Origin: Mesorhizobium carmichaelinearum
GTDB lineage: Bacteria; Pseudomonadota; Alphaproteobacteria; Rhizobiales; Rhizobiaceae
DNA: 64,000 nucleotides
NCBI RefSeq assembly: GCF_900199455.1
Contig: NZ_FZQR01000014.1
Span: 1-64,000 of the forward strand
Reading direction: 5' to 3'
In this document: piece after piece, positions 16,935 to 26,649 of the stretch
How positions within the stretch are numbered: the first letter of the stretch is position 1
How the letters are laid out: each line of letters opens with the position of its first letter
Notes under the pieces: generated by a model
What the model was told of the DNA's origin: nothing
Database searches by the model: none
What the model saw: only the letters and a program-made list of their open reading frames with translations
Made by a program: the position numbers and the translations under genes

Positions 16935-17981
16935 ATGCGGGCACTGGTGCTTGAGAAAAAAGGCGAACTGTCGCTGCGCGAGATCGCGCTGCCGCTCGAT
17001 GTTGGACCGGACGACGTCAAGATCGCCATCCACACGGTCGGTGTCTGCGGCAGCGACGTGCACTATTACACGCATGGCGCCATCGGCAGCTATGTCGTGC
17101 GCGCGCCGATGGTGCTCGGCCACGAAGCCGCGGGCACGGTCGTCGAGACCGGCGCCAATGTCGAGGCGTTCAAGGTCGGCGACCGCGTCTGCATGGAGCC
17201 GGGCGTGCCGAACCTGTCGTCGCGCGCGACGAAACTCGGCATCTACAATGTCGACCCCGACGTCCGTTTCTGGGCGACACCGCCGGTGCATGGCGTGCTT
17301 GCACCCTATGCGGTGCATCCGGCCGCCTTCACCTACAGACTGCCGGACAATGTCTCCTTCGCCGAGGGCGCGATGGTCGAACCCTTCGCCATCGGCATGC
17401 AGGCGGCAACCCGTGCCCGTATCGTCCCAGGCGATGTCGCCGTCGTCGTCGGCTGCGGCCCGATCGGCATCATGATCGCGCTTGCAGCCCTGGCCGGCGG
17501 CTGTTCGAAAGTGCTGATCTCCGATTTTTCCGCGCCCAAGCTCAAGATCGCCGCGCAATATGCCGGCATCGTGCCGGTCAATATAGGCGAGCAGTCGCTG
17601 GTAGACGCGGTCGCGGCGGCGACCGACAATTGGGGCGCCGATATCGTCTTCGAGGCGAGCGGCAGCCCGAAGGCCTTCGCCGACCTGTTCGACGTCGTGC
17701 GGCCGGGCGGCGCCGTGGTGCTGGTCGGCCTGCCGGTGGAGCCGGTGGTCCTCAACGTGCCGGCGGCGATCTCGAAGGAGGTGCGCATCGAGACGGTGTT
17801 CCGCTACGCCAACATCTTCGATCGCGCCTTGCAACTGATCGCTTCCGGCAAGGTCGACCTCAAGCCGCTGATCACCGGCACCTATGATTTCGCCGACAGC
17901 ATCGAGGCATTCGAGCGGGCTGCCGCGGGCAAGCCGGAAGACGTCAAGCTGCAGATCCTGCTGACCGGCGAGAAGGGCTGA
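16935..17981 (+). CDS. Zinc-dependent xylitol/sorbitol-type dehydrogenase
   Basis: 348-aa medium-chain dehydrogenase/reductase of the polyol dehydrogenase branch, oxidising a sugar alcohol to a ketose with NAD+. Catalytic zinc ligands are visible as Cys38 (VCGSDVHYY), His63-Glu64 (GHEAAG) and Glu149 (VEPFAIG); the NAD Rossmann motif is GCGPIG at 173-178. The four-cysteine structural zinc loop of alcohol dehydrogenases is absent, as in sorbitol dehydrogenases. It is 15 bp after the MalG-type gene and 2 bp before the ATPase gene, so uptake and first oxidation are made together. Xylitol, sorbitol and arabitol remain possible substrates. Confidence 0.9.
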   Translation: MRALVLEKKGELSLREIALPLDVGPDDVKIAIHTVGVCGSDVHYYTHGAIGSYVVRAPMVLGHEAAGTVVETGANVEAFKVGDRVCMEPGVPNLSSRATKLGIYNVDPDVRFWATPPVHGVLAPYAVHPAAFTYRLPDNVSFAEGAMVEPFAIGMQAATRARIVPGDVAVVVGCGPIGIMIALAALAGGCSKVLISDFSAPKLKIAAQYAGIVPVNIGEQSLVDAVAAATDNWGADIVFEASGSPKAFADLFDVVRPGGAVVLVGLPVEPVVLNVPAAISKEVRIETVFRYANIFDRALQLIASGKVDLKPLITGTYDFADSIEAFERAAAGKPEDVKLQILLTGEKG

Positions 17982-17983
17982 CC

Positions 17984-19069
17984 ATGTCCGCGATCGTTTG
18001 CTCCCATGTCGACAAGGCCTATGGCGCCACGACGGTGATCCGCGACCTGAACTTAAGCATTGAAGAGCACGAATTCGTCGTGTTCCTCGGCCCGTCCGGC
18101 TGCGGCAAGTCAACCTTGCTCAGAATGCTGGCAGGGCTGGAGGATATCAGCGGCGGCGAGGTCTCGATCGGCGGCAAGGTGGTCAACGATCTGGATCCGG
18201 GCGACCGCGGCATCGCCATGGTGTTCCAGAACTACGCGCTCTATCCGCATATGACGATCTTCGACAACATCGCCTTCGGGCTGAAGCGGCAGAAGGTGCC
18301 GGCGGCCGAGATCCGGAAGCGGGTCGAAGCGGTGTCGAGGACGCTCGGCCTGGAGCCCTATCTCGGCCGCAAGCCGGCCGAACTCTCCGGCGGCCAGCAG
18401 CAGCGCGTCGCCATTGCTCGTGCGATGATCAAGACACCGAAAGTGTTCCTGTTCGACGAGCCGCTTTCCAATCTCGACGCCAAGCTGCGCAACCATATGC
18501 GTGTCGAGATCGCGAGGCTGCACCAGTCGCTGAAGACCACCACCGTCTACGTCACCCATGACCAGCTGGAGGCGATGACGCTGGCCGACCGCATCGTGCT
18601 GCTCAAGGAGGGTGTCATCGAGCAGATCGGCGCGCCGGCGGAAATCTATCTGCGGCCAGCCAACATGTTCGTCGCCGGCTTCATCGGCACACCGAACATG
18701 AATTTCGTCGAGGTGACGGTTGGCCGCTCAGGCAATGGCTGGACGTTAACCGGTGCCGGAACGGTTCTTTCGATCGAGGGCCGGGGTTTCCATCTGCAGC
18801 ATGGCGACCGCGCCGTGCTCGGCATCCGGCCGCCGGACCTGAAGACGGCCAGCGCCGGCGTCCCCGGTATTCTGCAAGGCACGGCCGATCTCATCGAATT
18901 CCACGGCAATGATGCGCTGGTGACATTCGGCTCAGGCGGCAAGGAGATCAGCGCGCTGGTTCCGGCACGCGAATGCCCGACGCTGAATGCCCCCGTCCGC
19001 TACACATTCGAGGAAGAAAGCATCCATTTGTTCGACGCCACCTCAGGCGCGTCGCTGCGTAAACAATAG
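17984..19069 (+). CDS. Sugar/polyol ABC transporter ATP-binding protein (MalK/UgpC type)
   Basis: 361-aa ATPase: Walker A GPSGCGKST, Q-loop VFQNYALYPHM, signature LSGGQQQRVAIARA, Walker B VFLFDEPLSNLD and the switch His in THDQLEA, followed by a C-terminal OB-fold regulatory part (from about 235). It drives the transporter encoded just upstream and ends the plus-strand operon; the FGGY kinase gene converges on it with 8 bp between stop codons. Confidence 0.94.
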   Translation: MSAIVCSHVDKAYGATTVIRDLNLSIEEHEFVVFLGPSGCGKSTLLRMLAGLEDISGGEVSIGGKVVNDLDPGDRGIAMVFQNYALYPHMTIFDNIAFGLKRQKVPAAEIRKRVEAVSRTLGLEPYLGRKPAELSGGQQQRVAIARAMIKTPKVFLFDEPLSNLDAKLRNHMRVEIARLHQSLKTTTVYVTHDQLEAMTLADRIVLLKEGVIEQIGAPAEIYLRPANMFVAGFIGTPNMNFVEVTVGRSGNGWTLTGAGTVLSIEGRGFHLQHGDRAVLGIRPPDLKTASAGVPGILQGTADLIEFHGNDALVTFGSGGKEISALVPARECPTLNAPVRYTFEEESIHLFDATSGASLRKQ

Positions 19070-19077
19070 CGCAAACT

Positions 19078-20664
19078 CTACCGGATCGCGTCGAGCGCTT
19101 GGCGCTGGCGGTGCATTTCCAGGAAAATCCGGTAGTCGCGGTCGAAACGGGCGCCGGCGCCCGGGTTGGCGGCACGCCTCTTGCCGCCCTGCTGCATGGC
19201 AAGACAGGCGGCGTTGAGGTCGGGGAAAAGCCCGGCGGCGGTGGCGGCGACCATGCCGGTGCCGAGCAGCACCGCCTCGTCGGCCAGCGGCTCGACCACC
19301 GTGCAGCCGGTGGCGTCGGCGTAGAGCTCCATCAGCAGCGGGTTCTTGGTGTGGCCGCCGGTGACATGCAGCGTGTCGATCAGATAGCCGTTCTCGTTCA
19401 GCGCCTCCAGCACATGGCGCACGCCGAGCGCTATGCCGACGGCGGTGCGCCAATAGAGCTTGCACAGGCTGTCGAAGGAGGAATCCAGCGTCAGGCCGCT
19501 GACGACGCCAACGGCATGCGGGTCGGCGAGCGGCGAGCGGTTGCCGTGGAAATCTGGCAGCACATGCAGGCGTGCGGCGAGGTTCTCGCCCTCGGTGGCG
19601 CGCAGTTCGGCGACACGCCTGGCGATTTTTGCATGCATGGCCGCATCAGGCTCGCCGCCGGCGCCGTGCCAGCGGATGATGTGGTCGAGCAGGGCGCCGG
19701 TGGCCGACTGGCCACCTTCCGACAGCCACAGCTTCGGCAGCGCCGCGCCGTAGTAGGGGCCCCAGACGCCGGCGAAGGGCTGCGGGTCGGGCGACATCGC
19801 CATGACGCAGCTCGATGTCCCGGCGATCAGTGCCAGATGCCGGCCGATATCCTGCTCATCGCCGGCAAAGCCGCCCAGCACGCCAAGCGCGCCGGCATAG
19901 GCATCGATGACCCCGGCGCCGACCCGGCATTTTTCGCTCAGGCCGAGCTCCGCCGCTGCTTGCGCCGTCAGCGGACCAATGTCGGCGCCGACCGGACTGG
20001 CCCGTTCCGGCAGATTGCCGTGCTCGAAGAGATCGCCGAGGCCGACGATTTCGAAGAAATCGCGCTGCCATGCGGTGTCTTCATGCGCGAGGTAAGTCCA
20101 TTTGGCGGTCAGCGTGCATTGCGAGCGGGCGAGCGAGCCGGTCGCCTGCCAGGTCAGGAAATCGGCCAGGTCGAATAGATAGCCGGCTTCATTCCATGTC
20201 TGTGGCAGGTTGCGCTTCAGCCACATCAGCTTTGGCGTTGCCATCTCCGGCGACATGACGCCGCCGATGTAGTTGAGCACCTCGTGGCTGCTCGCCGTGC
20301 ATTCGTCGGCTTCGGCAATGGCGCGGTGATCGAGCCAGACGATGGTGTCCCAACGCTTGTCGCCGGTGGTCGAAACGCTGAGCTGTTCGCCTTGCCGGTC
20401 GCGCACCACCAGCGAACAGGTGGCATCAAAGGAGATGCCGACAATGTCCTGCGCAGCGACGCCGGCTTTTTCGCGAGCGGCACGCACTGCCGCGCAGACG
20501 GCCGACCAGATATCGCGCGAATCATGCTCGGCGTGATCGGGCTTTGGCTGGTTCATGGCGATCGGCCGATCGGCACGGCCGAGCAAGATACCACTGGCGT
20601 CGAGAATGCCCGCGCGAGCGCTCCCGGTGCCGACATCGACCGCGCAAACAAACTTTTTCGTCAA
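19078..20664 (-). CDS. FGGY-family pentulose kinase (probably D-ribulokinase type)
   Basis: 528-aa sugar kinase that phosphorylates a ketopentose or similar product of polyol oxidation. The N-terminal phosphate-binding strand DVGTGSARAGILD, the SFDATCSLVV segment typical of the ribulokinase/FGGY pentulose branch, the sugar-site WLDHRA, and the C-terminal ATP-site TGGHTKNPLLMEL are present. The SFDATCSLVV form argues for D-ribulokinase rather than the shorter XylB xylulokinases. It starts in a 4-bp overlap with the HAD gene and is the last gene of the smo-mtlK operon, where related rhizobial operons carry a kinase annotated xylB. Confidence 0.88.
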   Translation of the reverse strand: MTKKFVCAVDVGTGSARAGILDASGILLGRADRPIAMNQPKPDHAEHDSRDIWSAVCAAVRAAREKAGVAAQDIVGISFDATCSLVVRDRQGEQLSVSTTGDKRWDTIVWLDHRAIAEADECTASSHEVLNYIGGVMSPEMATPKLMWLKRNLPQTWNEAGYLFDLADFLTWQATGSLARSQCTLTAKWTYLAHEDTAWQRDFFEIVGLGDLFEHGNLPERASPVGADIGPLTAQAAAELGLSEKCRVGAGVIDAYAGALGVLGGFAGDEQDIGRHLALIAGTSSCVMAMSPDPQPFAGVWGPYYGAALPKLWLSEGGQSATGALLDHIIRWHGAGGEPDAAMHAKIARRVAELRATEGENLAARLHVLPDFHGNRSPLADPHAVGVVSGLTLDSSFDSLCKLYWRTAVGIALGVRHVLEALNENGYLIDTLHVTGGHTKNPLLMELYADATGCTVVEPLADEAVLLGTGMVAATAAGLFPDLNAACLAMQQGGKRRAANPGAGARFDRDYRIFLEMHRQRQALDAIR

Positions 20665-21344
20665 GATGCTCTAACTCTCGCTCCCAGGCCTGCAATCAGA
20701 TCGGGCAATTGCAGCATGTCAGCGAATATAAAGTCCGGTTCACTCGACGCAAGCCGCGCTTTCAAGGCGGGGTTGCCGGCATGCGAGCCACCGGTGAAGG
20801 CAAAGACGCGCATGCCCGCCGCGCGCGCCGCCGCGACACCGGCCGGGCTGTCCTCGATGACGAGGCATTTGCGCGGATGCGCCCGCATGCTGGCGGCGGC
20901 ATGCAGGAAAAGGTCGGGCGCCGGCTTTCCCTTGGCGACCATGGCGGCGCTGAACAGATGCGGCTCCATCAGCCCGAGCAGGCCGGTGACGTCGAGCGCA
21001 TAGCGGATGCGTTCCAGCGTCCCCGACGAGGCGACGCAGAACGGCAGGCCAAGCTTCGGCAACATCTCATTGACGCCGGGAATGGGCTTCAGCTCCTCAC
21101 GGAATTTTCGCATCAGATCGACGCGCATGGCCGTCAGATGCTGATCGCTGATTTCCAGGCCGAAGTCGCGGCCAAGGATCTCGCGCACGCTTTTCATGCT
21201 CTTGCCGAGGAAATGCTCGTAGGCGGCGTCCTCACTGACGCTGCCACCGGCAAGTTCGATCATGCCAAGCAGCGCCGAGACGGAGAGCGATTCGCTGTCG
21301 ACCAGCACGCCATCGCAGTCGAAGATGACCAGTTCAGGCGTCAT
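20661..21344 (-). CDS. HAD-superfamily sugar phosphatase/mutase-like hydrolase
   Basis: 227-aa HAD subfamily IA protein. Motif I is DCDGVLVDSE (nucleophile Asp9, general acid Asp11), motif II is ASSGT, the lysine is in KGKPAPD, and motif III is IEDSPAGV. The cap domain is the small helical type found in sugar phosphatases and beta-phosphoglucomutases. It lies in the middle of the polyol operon between mtlK and the kinase, so a sugar or polyol phosphate is the likely substrate (inference). Confidence 0.88.
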   Translation of the reverse strand: MTPELVIFDCDGVLVDSESLSVSALLGMIELAGGSVSEDAAYEHFLGKSMKSVREILGRDFGLEISDQHLTAMRVDLMRKFREELKPIPGVNEMLPKLGLPFCVASSGTLERIRYALDVTGLLGLMEPHLFSAAMVAKGKPAPDLFLHAAASMRAHPRKCLVIEDSPAGVAAARAAGMRVFAFTGGSHAGNPALKARLASSEPDFIFADMLQLPDLIAGLGARVRAS

Positions 21345-21359
21345 GATGGCTGATAGCTC

Positions 21360-22838
21360 TCAGAGCTTGCCGGCGATGTAGCGGGTCAGCGTGGCGCGCG
21401 CGCCGTTGGCCCACAACACGTTGAGTGCATGGCTGAAGGCCTCGACAAACGCCGTGGCGCGGCCGACATCGCCATAAATATCCTCCATGGCGAGCCAGGC
21501 GGCGGGCGCATCCTTTGCCGCCTTTGCGGTTGCCTGCAGCCGGTCCCAGCTCGGATCGTTGGGTTCGATGACGGCGCCGCTGTCGGTCGTGCCGAAGCAG
21601 TAGCGGCACCAGAGTGCTGATTCCAACGCCAGGCCGGCGACACCTTTTCCGGCCTTCAGGCGGTCGGTGATGGTCGGGATGATGAATTTCGGCTGGCGGT
21701 TGGAGCCATCGAGGCAAAGCCGGCGGATGGTGTCGCCGATCTTGGGGTTGGAGAAGCGTTTCTCGATGAGCTGGTAATAGTCCTCCAGCACCGTGTCCGG
21801 CACCGGCGGCACCGTCGGGATGATCTCGTCATGCTCGAGCTTGTCGAGAAAGCCGCGCACCAGCGGCTCCTGCATCGCCTCATGGACGAAATGGATGTCC
21901 ATCAGTCCGGCCGGATAGGCGATGGTGGCATGGCCGCCATTGAGGATGCGGATCTTCATCAATTCGTAGGGCGCGACATCCCTAACGAACTGCACGCCGA
22001 CCTTTTCCAGCGGCGGCCGGCCATCGGTGAAACGGTCCTCCAACACCCATTGCCGGAACGGCTCGCAGAACACCGGCCAGTTGTCCTCCAGCCCGAAATC
22101 CTTGGCCAGGATGCCGCGCTCGCGGTCGGTGGTGGCAGGCGTGATGCGATCGACCATGCCGTTCGGGAAGGCGACATGGTCGCTGACCCAGTTCGCCAGA
22201 TCCTCGTCGATCAGCCGCGCCAGACCAATGACGCCGTCCGATGTGACATGACCGTTGTGGGGGATGTTGTCGCAGGACATCACGGTGAACGGCACGATGC
22301 CCTCGTCACGGCGGCGCATCAGGCCGGCCAGGATGATGCCGAACACCGTCTTTGGGGTGGCGCCCGGTTGGGCGTCGGCGACGATGTCGGGATGGGCCGG
22401 GTTGAAGACGCCCGACGCCGGGTCGATGAAATAGCCGCCTTCGGTGATCGTCAATGAGACGATCTTGATCGCCGGGTCGGCGAGCCGTTCGATGATGCCG
22501 GCCGCATCGCCCGGCATCAGGAAGTCGATCATGGCGCCGGTGACACGGGCGCTCATATGGCCTTCATCCTGCTCGACCACCGTGGTCAGCCAGTCCTGTT
22601 CTTCCAGCTTGCCGCGGCCGATCTTCTCGCCGTCGAACACGCCGGCGCCGATCAGCGCCCAGTCATGGCCGATGCCTGCATTGAACAGATCGTCGAGATA
22701 GACGGCCTGGTGCGAGCGGTGGAAATTGCCGACGCCGAAATGCACGATGCCGGCCTTCAGCCTGGCACGGTCGTATTTCGGACCCGCGACCTTGGCGGGG
22801 AGGTTGGCGAGAGTGGCGGAAGAGAGTTTCACGGTCAT
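21360..22838 (-). CDS. mtlK: Mannitol 2-dehydrogenase
   Basis: 492-aa polyol-specific long-chain dehydrogenase converting D-mannitol to D-fructose (and often D-arabitol to D-xylulose) with NAD+. The N-terminal dinucleotide site is IVHFGVGNFHRSHQA; the catalytic Lys295, Asn300 and His303 (KIRILNGGH) match the numbering of Pseudomonas fluorescens mannitol 2-dehydrogenase exactly. It lies downstream of smoS in the order known from rhizobial and Rhodobacter smo operons. A 139-bp gap with a hairpin (22933-22970) separates it from smoS. Confidence 0.95.
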   Translation of the reverse strand: MTVKLSSATLANLPAKVAGPKYDRARLKAGIVHFGVGNFHRSHQAVYLDDLFNAGIGHDWALIGAGVFDGEKIGRGKLEEQDWLTTVVEQDEGHMSARVTGAMIDFLMPGDAAGIIERLADPAIKIVSLTITEGGYFIDPASGVFNPAHPDIVADAQPGATPKTVFGIILAGLMRRRDEGIVPFTVMSCDNIPHNGHVTSDGVIGLARLIDEDLANWVSDHVAFPNGMVDRITPATTDRERGILAKDFGLEDNWPVFCEPFRQWVLEDRFTDGRPPLEKVGVQFVRDVAPYELMKIRILNGGHATIAYPAGLMDIHFVHEAMQEPLVRGFLDKLEHDEIIPTVPPVPDTVLEDYYQLIEKRFSNPKIGDTIRRLCLDGSNRQPKFIIPTITDRLKAGKGVAGLALESALWCRYCFGTTDSGAVIEPNDPSWDRLQATAKAAKDAPAAWLAMEDIYGDVGRATAFVEAFSHALNVLWANGARATLTRYIAGKL

Positions 22839-22932
22839 CTGTTTTACCCTTTGGCCGGGCTACGGCCTCTTTAACTCTGCCTCTGCCCGTCCTGTCGGGA
22901 GAGGGTAAGGGACGGCACATGCCTCTGATGTT

Positions 22933-22970
22933 GGCCTCTGCTCCCCGCGGAGGAACGAGGAACAGAGGCC
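22933..22970 (-). other. Intra-operon hairpin between smoS and mtlK
   Basis: GGCCTCTG (22933-22940) and CAGAGGCC (22963-22970) are perfect complements around a 22-base purine-rich loop, in the 139-bp gap between smoS and mtlK. It could be a processing or partial termination signal. Confidence 0.45.
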
Positions 22971-22977
22971 GGCCCCC

Positions 22978-23750
22978 TCAACTCATCCACTGGCCGCCAT
23001 CGACATTGTAGGTCTGGGCGACGATGTATTCGGCGTCAGCGCTTGCCAGGAAAACCGCCATGCCGGCGAGGTCCTCCGGCTTGCCCATGCGGCCGTAAGG
23101 CACGCCCTCGCCAACCAGTCTCTTCTTCTCGCCCTTTGGCCGGTTCTCGTACTTGGCGAACAGCGAATCGACCTCGTCCCACATATCGCTGTCGACGACA
23201 CCGGGTGCGATCCCGTTGACGTTGATGCGGTGCTTGATCAGGTCGAGCCCCGCCGACTGGGTCAGCGAAATGACCGCCGCCTTTGTGGCGCAGTACACAG
23301 CCACCAGCGGCTCACCACGCCGTCCGGCCTGGCTTGCAATGTTGATGATCCTGCCGCCCTTGCCGCGCGCGATCATCGATCGGGCGGCAGCCTGCAGCAT
23401 GAACAGCGTGCCGGCGACATTGACGGAGAACAGTTTTTCGTAACTTGCCCGTGAGATCTCGACGATCGGCGCCAGGTCGAACAAGGCGGCGTTGTTGATC
23501 AAGATGTCGAGGCCGCCGGCCTTGTTCTCCACCGCCTTCACCGCGGCGTTGATTGAGGCTTGATCCGTGACATCGAGTTTGACGGCATAGGCGCTGCTGC
23601 CGATCTCGGCAGCCGTCTTTTCGGCAGCCTCGAGATTGATGTCGGCAATCGCCACCGTAGCGCCTTCGCCGACATAGGCTTCGGCGAAAGCCCTGCCGAT
23701 GCCACGGGCCGAGCCCGTGATCAGCGCCGATTTGCCGGCCAGGCGCATGC

Positions 23751-23754
<4 letters not shown>
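22978..23754 (-). CDS. smoS: Sorbitol dehydrogenase (short-chain type)
   Basis: 258-aa short-chain dehydrogenase oxidising D-sorbitol to D-fructose (and galactitol to tagatose in homologues). The cofactor motif is TGSARGIG at 13-20, NNAA at 87-90, and the catalytic Ser141, Tyr154 and Lys158 (YCATK) fit the classical SDR layout and the Rhodobacter sphaeroides enzyme. It overlaps smoK by 4 bp. With mtlK it funnels both hexitols to fructose. Confidence 0.93.
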
Positions 23755-24749
<995 letters not shown>

Positions 24750-24799
24750 GGTTTCCTCCCCGAGGGGTTATTGTCCGTCGTCGGTTGCGTGGGGCGGTA

Positions 24800-25624
24800 T
24801 TACTTCACGGCGCCAAAGGTCAGGCCGCGCACCAGCTGCTTCTGGCTGAACCAGCCCATGATCAGGATCGGCGCGATCGCCAGCGTCGAGGCCGCCGAAA
24901 GCTTGGCCCAGAACAGGCCTTGCGGGCTGGAGAAGGAACTGATGAAGGCGGTGAGCGGAGCAGCATCCGTGGTGGTCAGGCGGATCGTCCAGAACGCCTC
25001 GTTCCAGGCCAGGATGATGTTCAAGAGCATGGTCGAGGCAATGCCGGGCACCGCCATCGGGGTCAGCACATAGATGATCTCGTTCCAAAGCGAGGCACCG
25101 TCCATGCGCGCCGCTTCCAGGATTTCGCCGGGGATCTCGCGGAAGTAGGTGTAGAGCATCCACACCACGATCGGCAGGTTGATCAGCATCAGCATGACCA
25201 TCAGGCCGATGCGGCTGTCGAGCAGGCCGGTGTCGCGGAAGATCAGGTAGATCGGGAACAGCACCGCGACCGCCGGCATCATCTTGGTGGACAGCATCCA
25301 CATCAGGATATCCTTGGTCCGCTTGGTCGGCGAGAACGCCATCGACCATGCCGCCGGAATGGCGACCAGCAGGGCCAGGATGGTCGAGCCGACCGAGAGC
25401 AGCACCGAATTGAAGAAGAACTTGAAGTAGCCGCTCTGCGCCTGAACCTCGGTATAACTCTCGAATGTCCCGGACGGGATCAGGGCGAAGCCCTGGATCG
25501 CCTCCTGTTCCGACTTGAACGAGGTGATGATCGTGTAGAGGATCGGGAAGAAGATCAGCAGCGCGACGATCCAGGCGGCTACCGTCGCGATGGTCTTGTG
25601 CTGGGTGGTGACTGCGCGTGCCAT
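24800..25624 (-). CDS. smoG: Sorbitol/mannitol ABC transporter permease (MalG type)
   Basis: 274-aa permease. The ATG at 25624 is 11 bp after the smoF stop, with AGGAG-like bases before it. Six helices are predicted and the EAA loop is EAARMDGASLWNEIIYVLTP. The N-terminus (MARAVTTQHKTIA) is basic, as expected for the cytoplasmic end. Confidence 0.93.
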   Translation of the reverse strand: MARAVTTQHKTIATVAAWIVALLIFFPILYTIITSFKSEQEAIQGFALIPSGTFESYTEVQAQSGYFKFFFNSVLLSVGSTILALLVAIPAAWSMAFSPTKRTKDILMWMLSTKMMPAVAVLFPIYLIFRDTGLLDSRIGLMVMLMLINLPIVVWMLYTYFREIPGEILEAARMDGASLWNEIIYVLTPMAVPGIASTMLLNIILAWNEAFWTIRLTTTDAAPLTAFISSFSSPQGLFWAKLSAASTLAIAPILIMGWFSQKQLVRGLTFGAVK

Positions 25625-25635
25625 CTTGTCCTCCC

Positions 25636-26508
25636 TTATTTGTCGAGGTTCTTGCCGACCGCGCGCATGGCGAAGAAGGCGACGATGTTGGCGAGAATGA
25701 CGGCGATCACACCGCCCGCGGATGCCTGGCCGATTTTGAACTCCAGCAGCGCCTTCTGGTAGACGAGGAAGGGCAGGTTGGTGGAGGCGTAGCCGGGGCC
25801 GCCATTGGTGGTGACCAGGATCTCGGCATAGACCGAGAGCAGGAAGATCGTCTGGATCAGGATGACCACGGTGATGGCGCGCGACATGTGCGGCAGCGTC
25901 AGATAGATGAAGCGGCTGATGAAGCCGGCGCCGTCCATTTCGGCGGCTTCCTTCTGTTCGCCGTCGAGCGATTGCAGCGCGGTCAACAGGATCAGCGTCG
26001 CGAAAGGCAGCCACTGCCAGGCGACGATGATAATGATCGCCGTCATCGGATGTTGCCCGAACCAGTCGATCGGTTGCGCCCCGAAGAAGCGCGCTATGTC
26101 GGCGAACACTCCGTATTGCGGGTGCATGATCATGTTCTTCCAGACCAATGCGGCCACCGGCGGCATGACGAAGAACGGTGAAATGACAAGGATGCGCACG
26201 ATCCCCTGTCCCCACATCGGCTGGTCGATCAAGAGCGCCAGCAGGATGCCGCCGATCACCGTGATCAGAAGCACGCTGACCACCAGCGTGAGCGTGTTGA
26301 GGATCGATTGCAGGAAGGCGGGGTTGGAATAAAACAGCGCGTAGTTGGAGAAACCAACGAAGCCATCGCGGATCGGGTTGAGCGGATTGTACTGCTGGAA
26401 GGAGAACCAGAGGGTGATGACCAGCGGCACGATCATCCAGACGAACAGCAGCACGACGGATGGCGCCATCATGAAACGGGCAAGCGAACGGGTCTGCTGA
26501 GTAGCCAT
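25636..26508 (-). CDS. smoF: Sorbitol/mannitol ABC transporter permease (MalF type)
   Basis: 290-aa permease. I place the start at ATG 26508 (MATQQTRSLARF), preceded by GGAGGGTGACC; an in-frame ATG further up would add 41 residues that cross the hairpin region. The EAA loop is EAAEMDGAGFISRFIYLTLP. The partner is smoG. Confidence 0.93.
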   Translation of the reverse strand: MATQQTRSLARFMMAPSVVLLFVWMIVPLVITLWFSFQQYNPLNPIRDGFVGFSNYALFYSNPAFLQSILNTLTLVVSVLLITVIGGILLALLIDQPMWGQGIVRILVISPFFVMPPVAALVWKNMIMHPQYGVFADIARFFGAQPIDWFGQHPMTAIIIIVAWQWLPFATLILLTALQSLDGEQKEAAEMDGAGFISRFIYLTLPHMSRAITVVILIQTIFLLSVYAEILVTTNGGPGYASTNLPFLVYQKALLEFKIGQASAGGVIAVILANIVAFFAMRAVGKNLDK

Positions 26509-26575
26509 GACGGTCACCCTCCAAAGGTCAGCTAGATTTTTAGAGTTGTGCCAGAAATTCCAGGATTGTGAAGAT

Positions 26576-26603
26576 GGCCGCCCGAACTGGGACTCGGGCG
26601 GCC
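26576..26603 (-). terminator. Stem-loop between smoE and smoF
   Basis: GGCCGCCCGA (26576-26585) and TCGGGCGGCC (26594-26603) form a perfect 10-bp GC-rich stem with an 8-base loop, between the smoE stop and the smoF start. There is no U-run on the minus strand, so it more likely protects the smoE mRNA 3' end or causes partial termination than ends the operon. Confidence 0.65.
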
Positions 26604-26649
26604 ACTGCCGGTCATGGTGCGCGACCGGCATTCGGCACCGGGAGGAGCC

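Noticed and set aside
16029..18113. Long open frame of 694 codons on the minus strand
   Set aside because: It runs antisense through the MalG permease and polyol dehydrogenase genes, whose motifs are unmistakable. Its sequence is Arg/His/Asp-rich low complexity, typical of the antisense frame of GC-rich genes.
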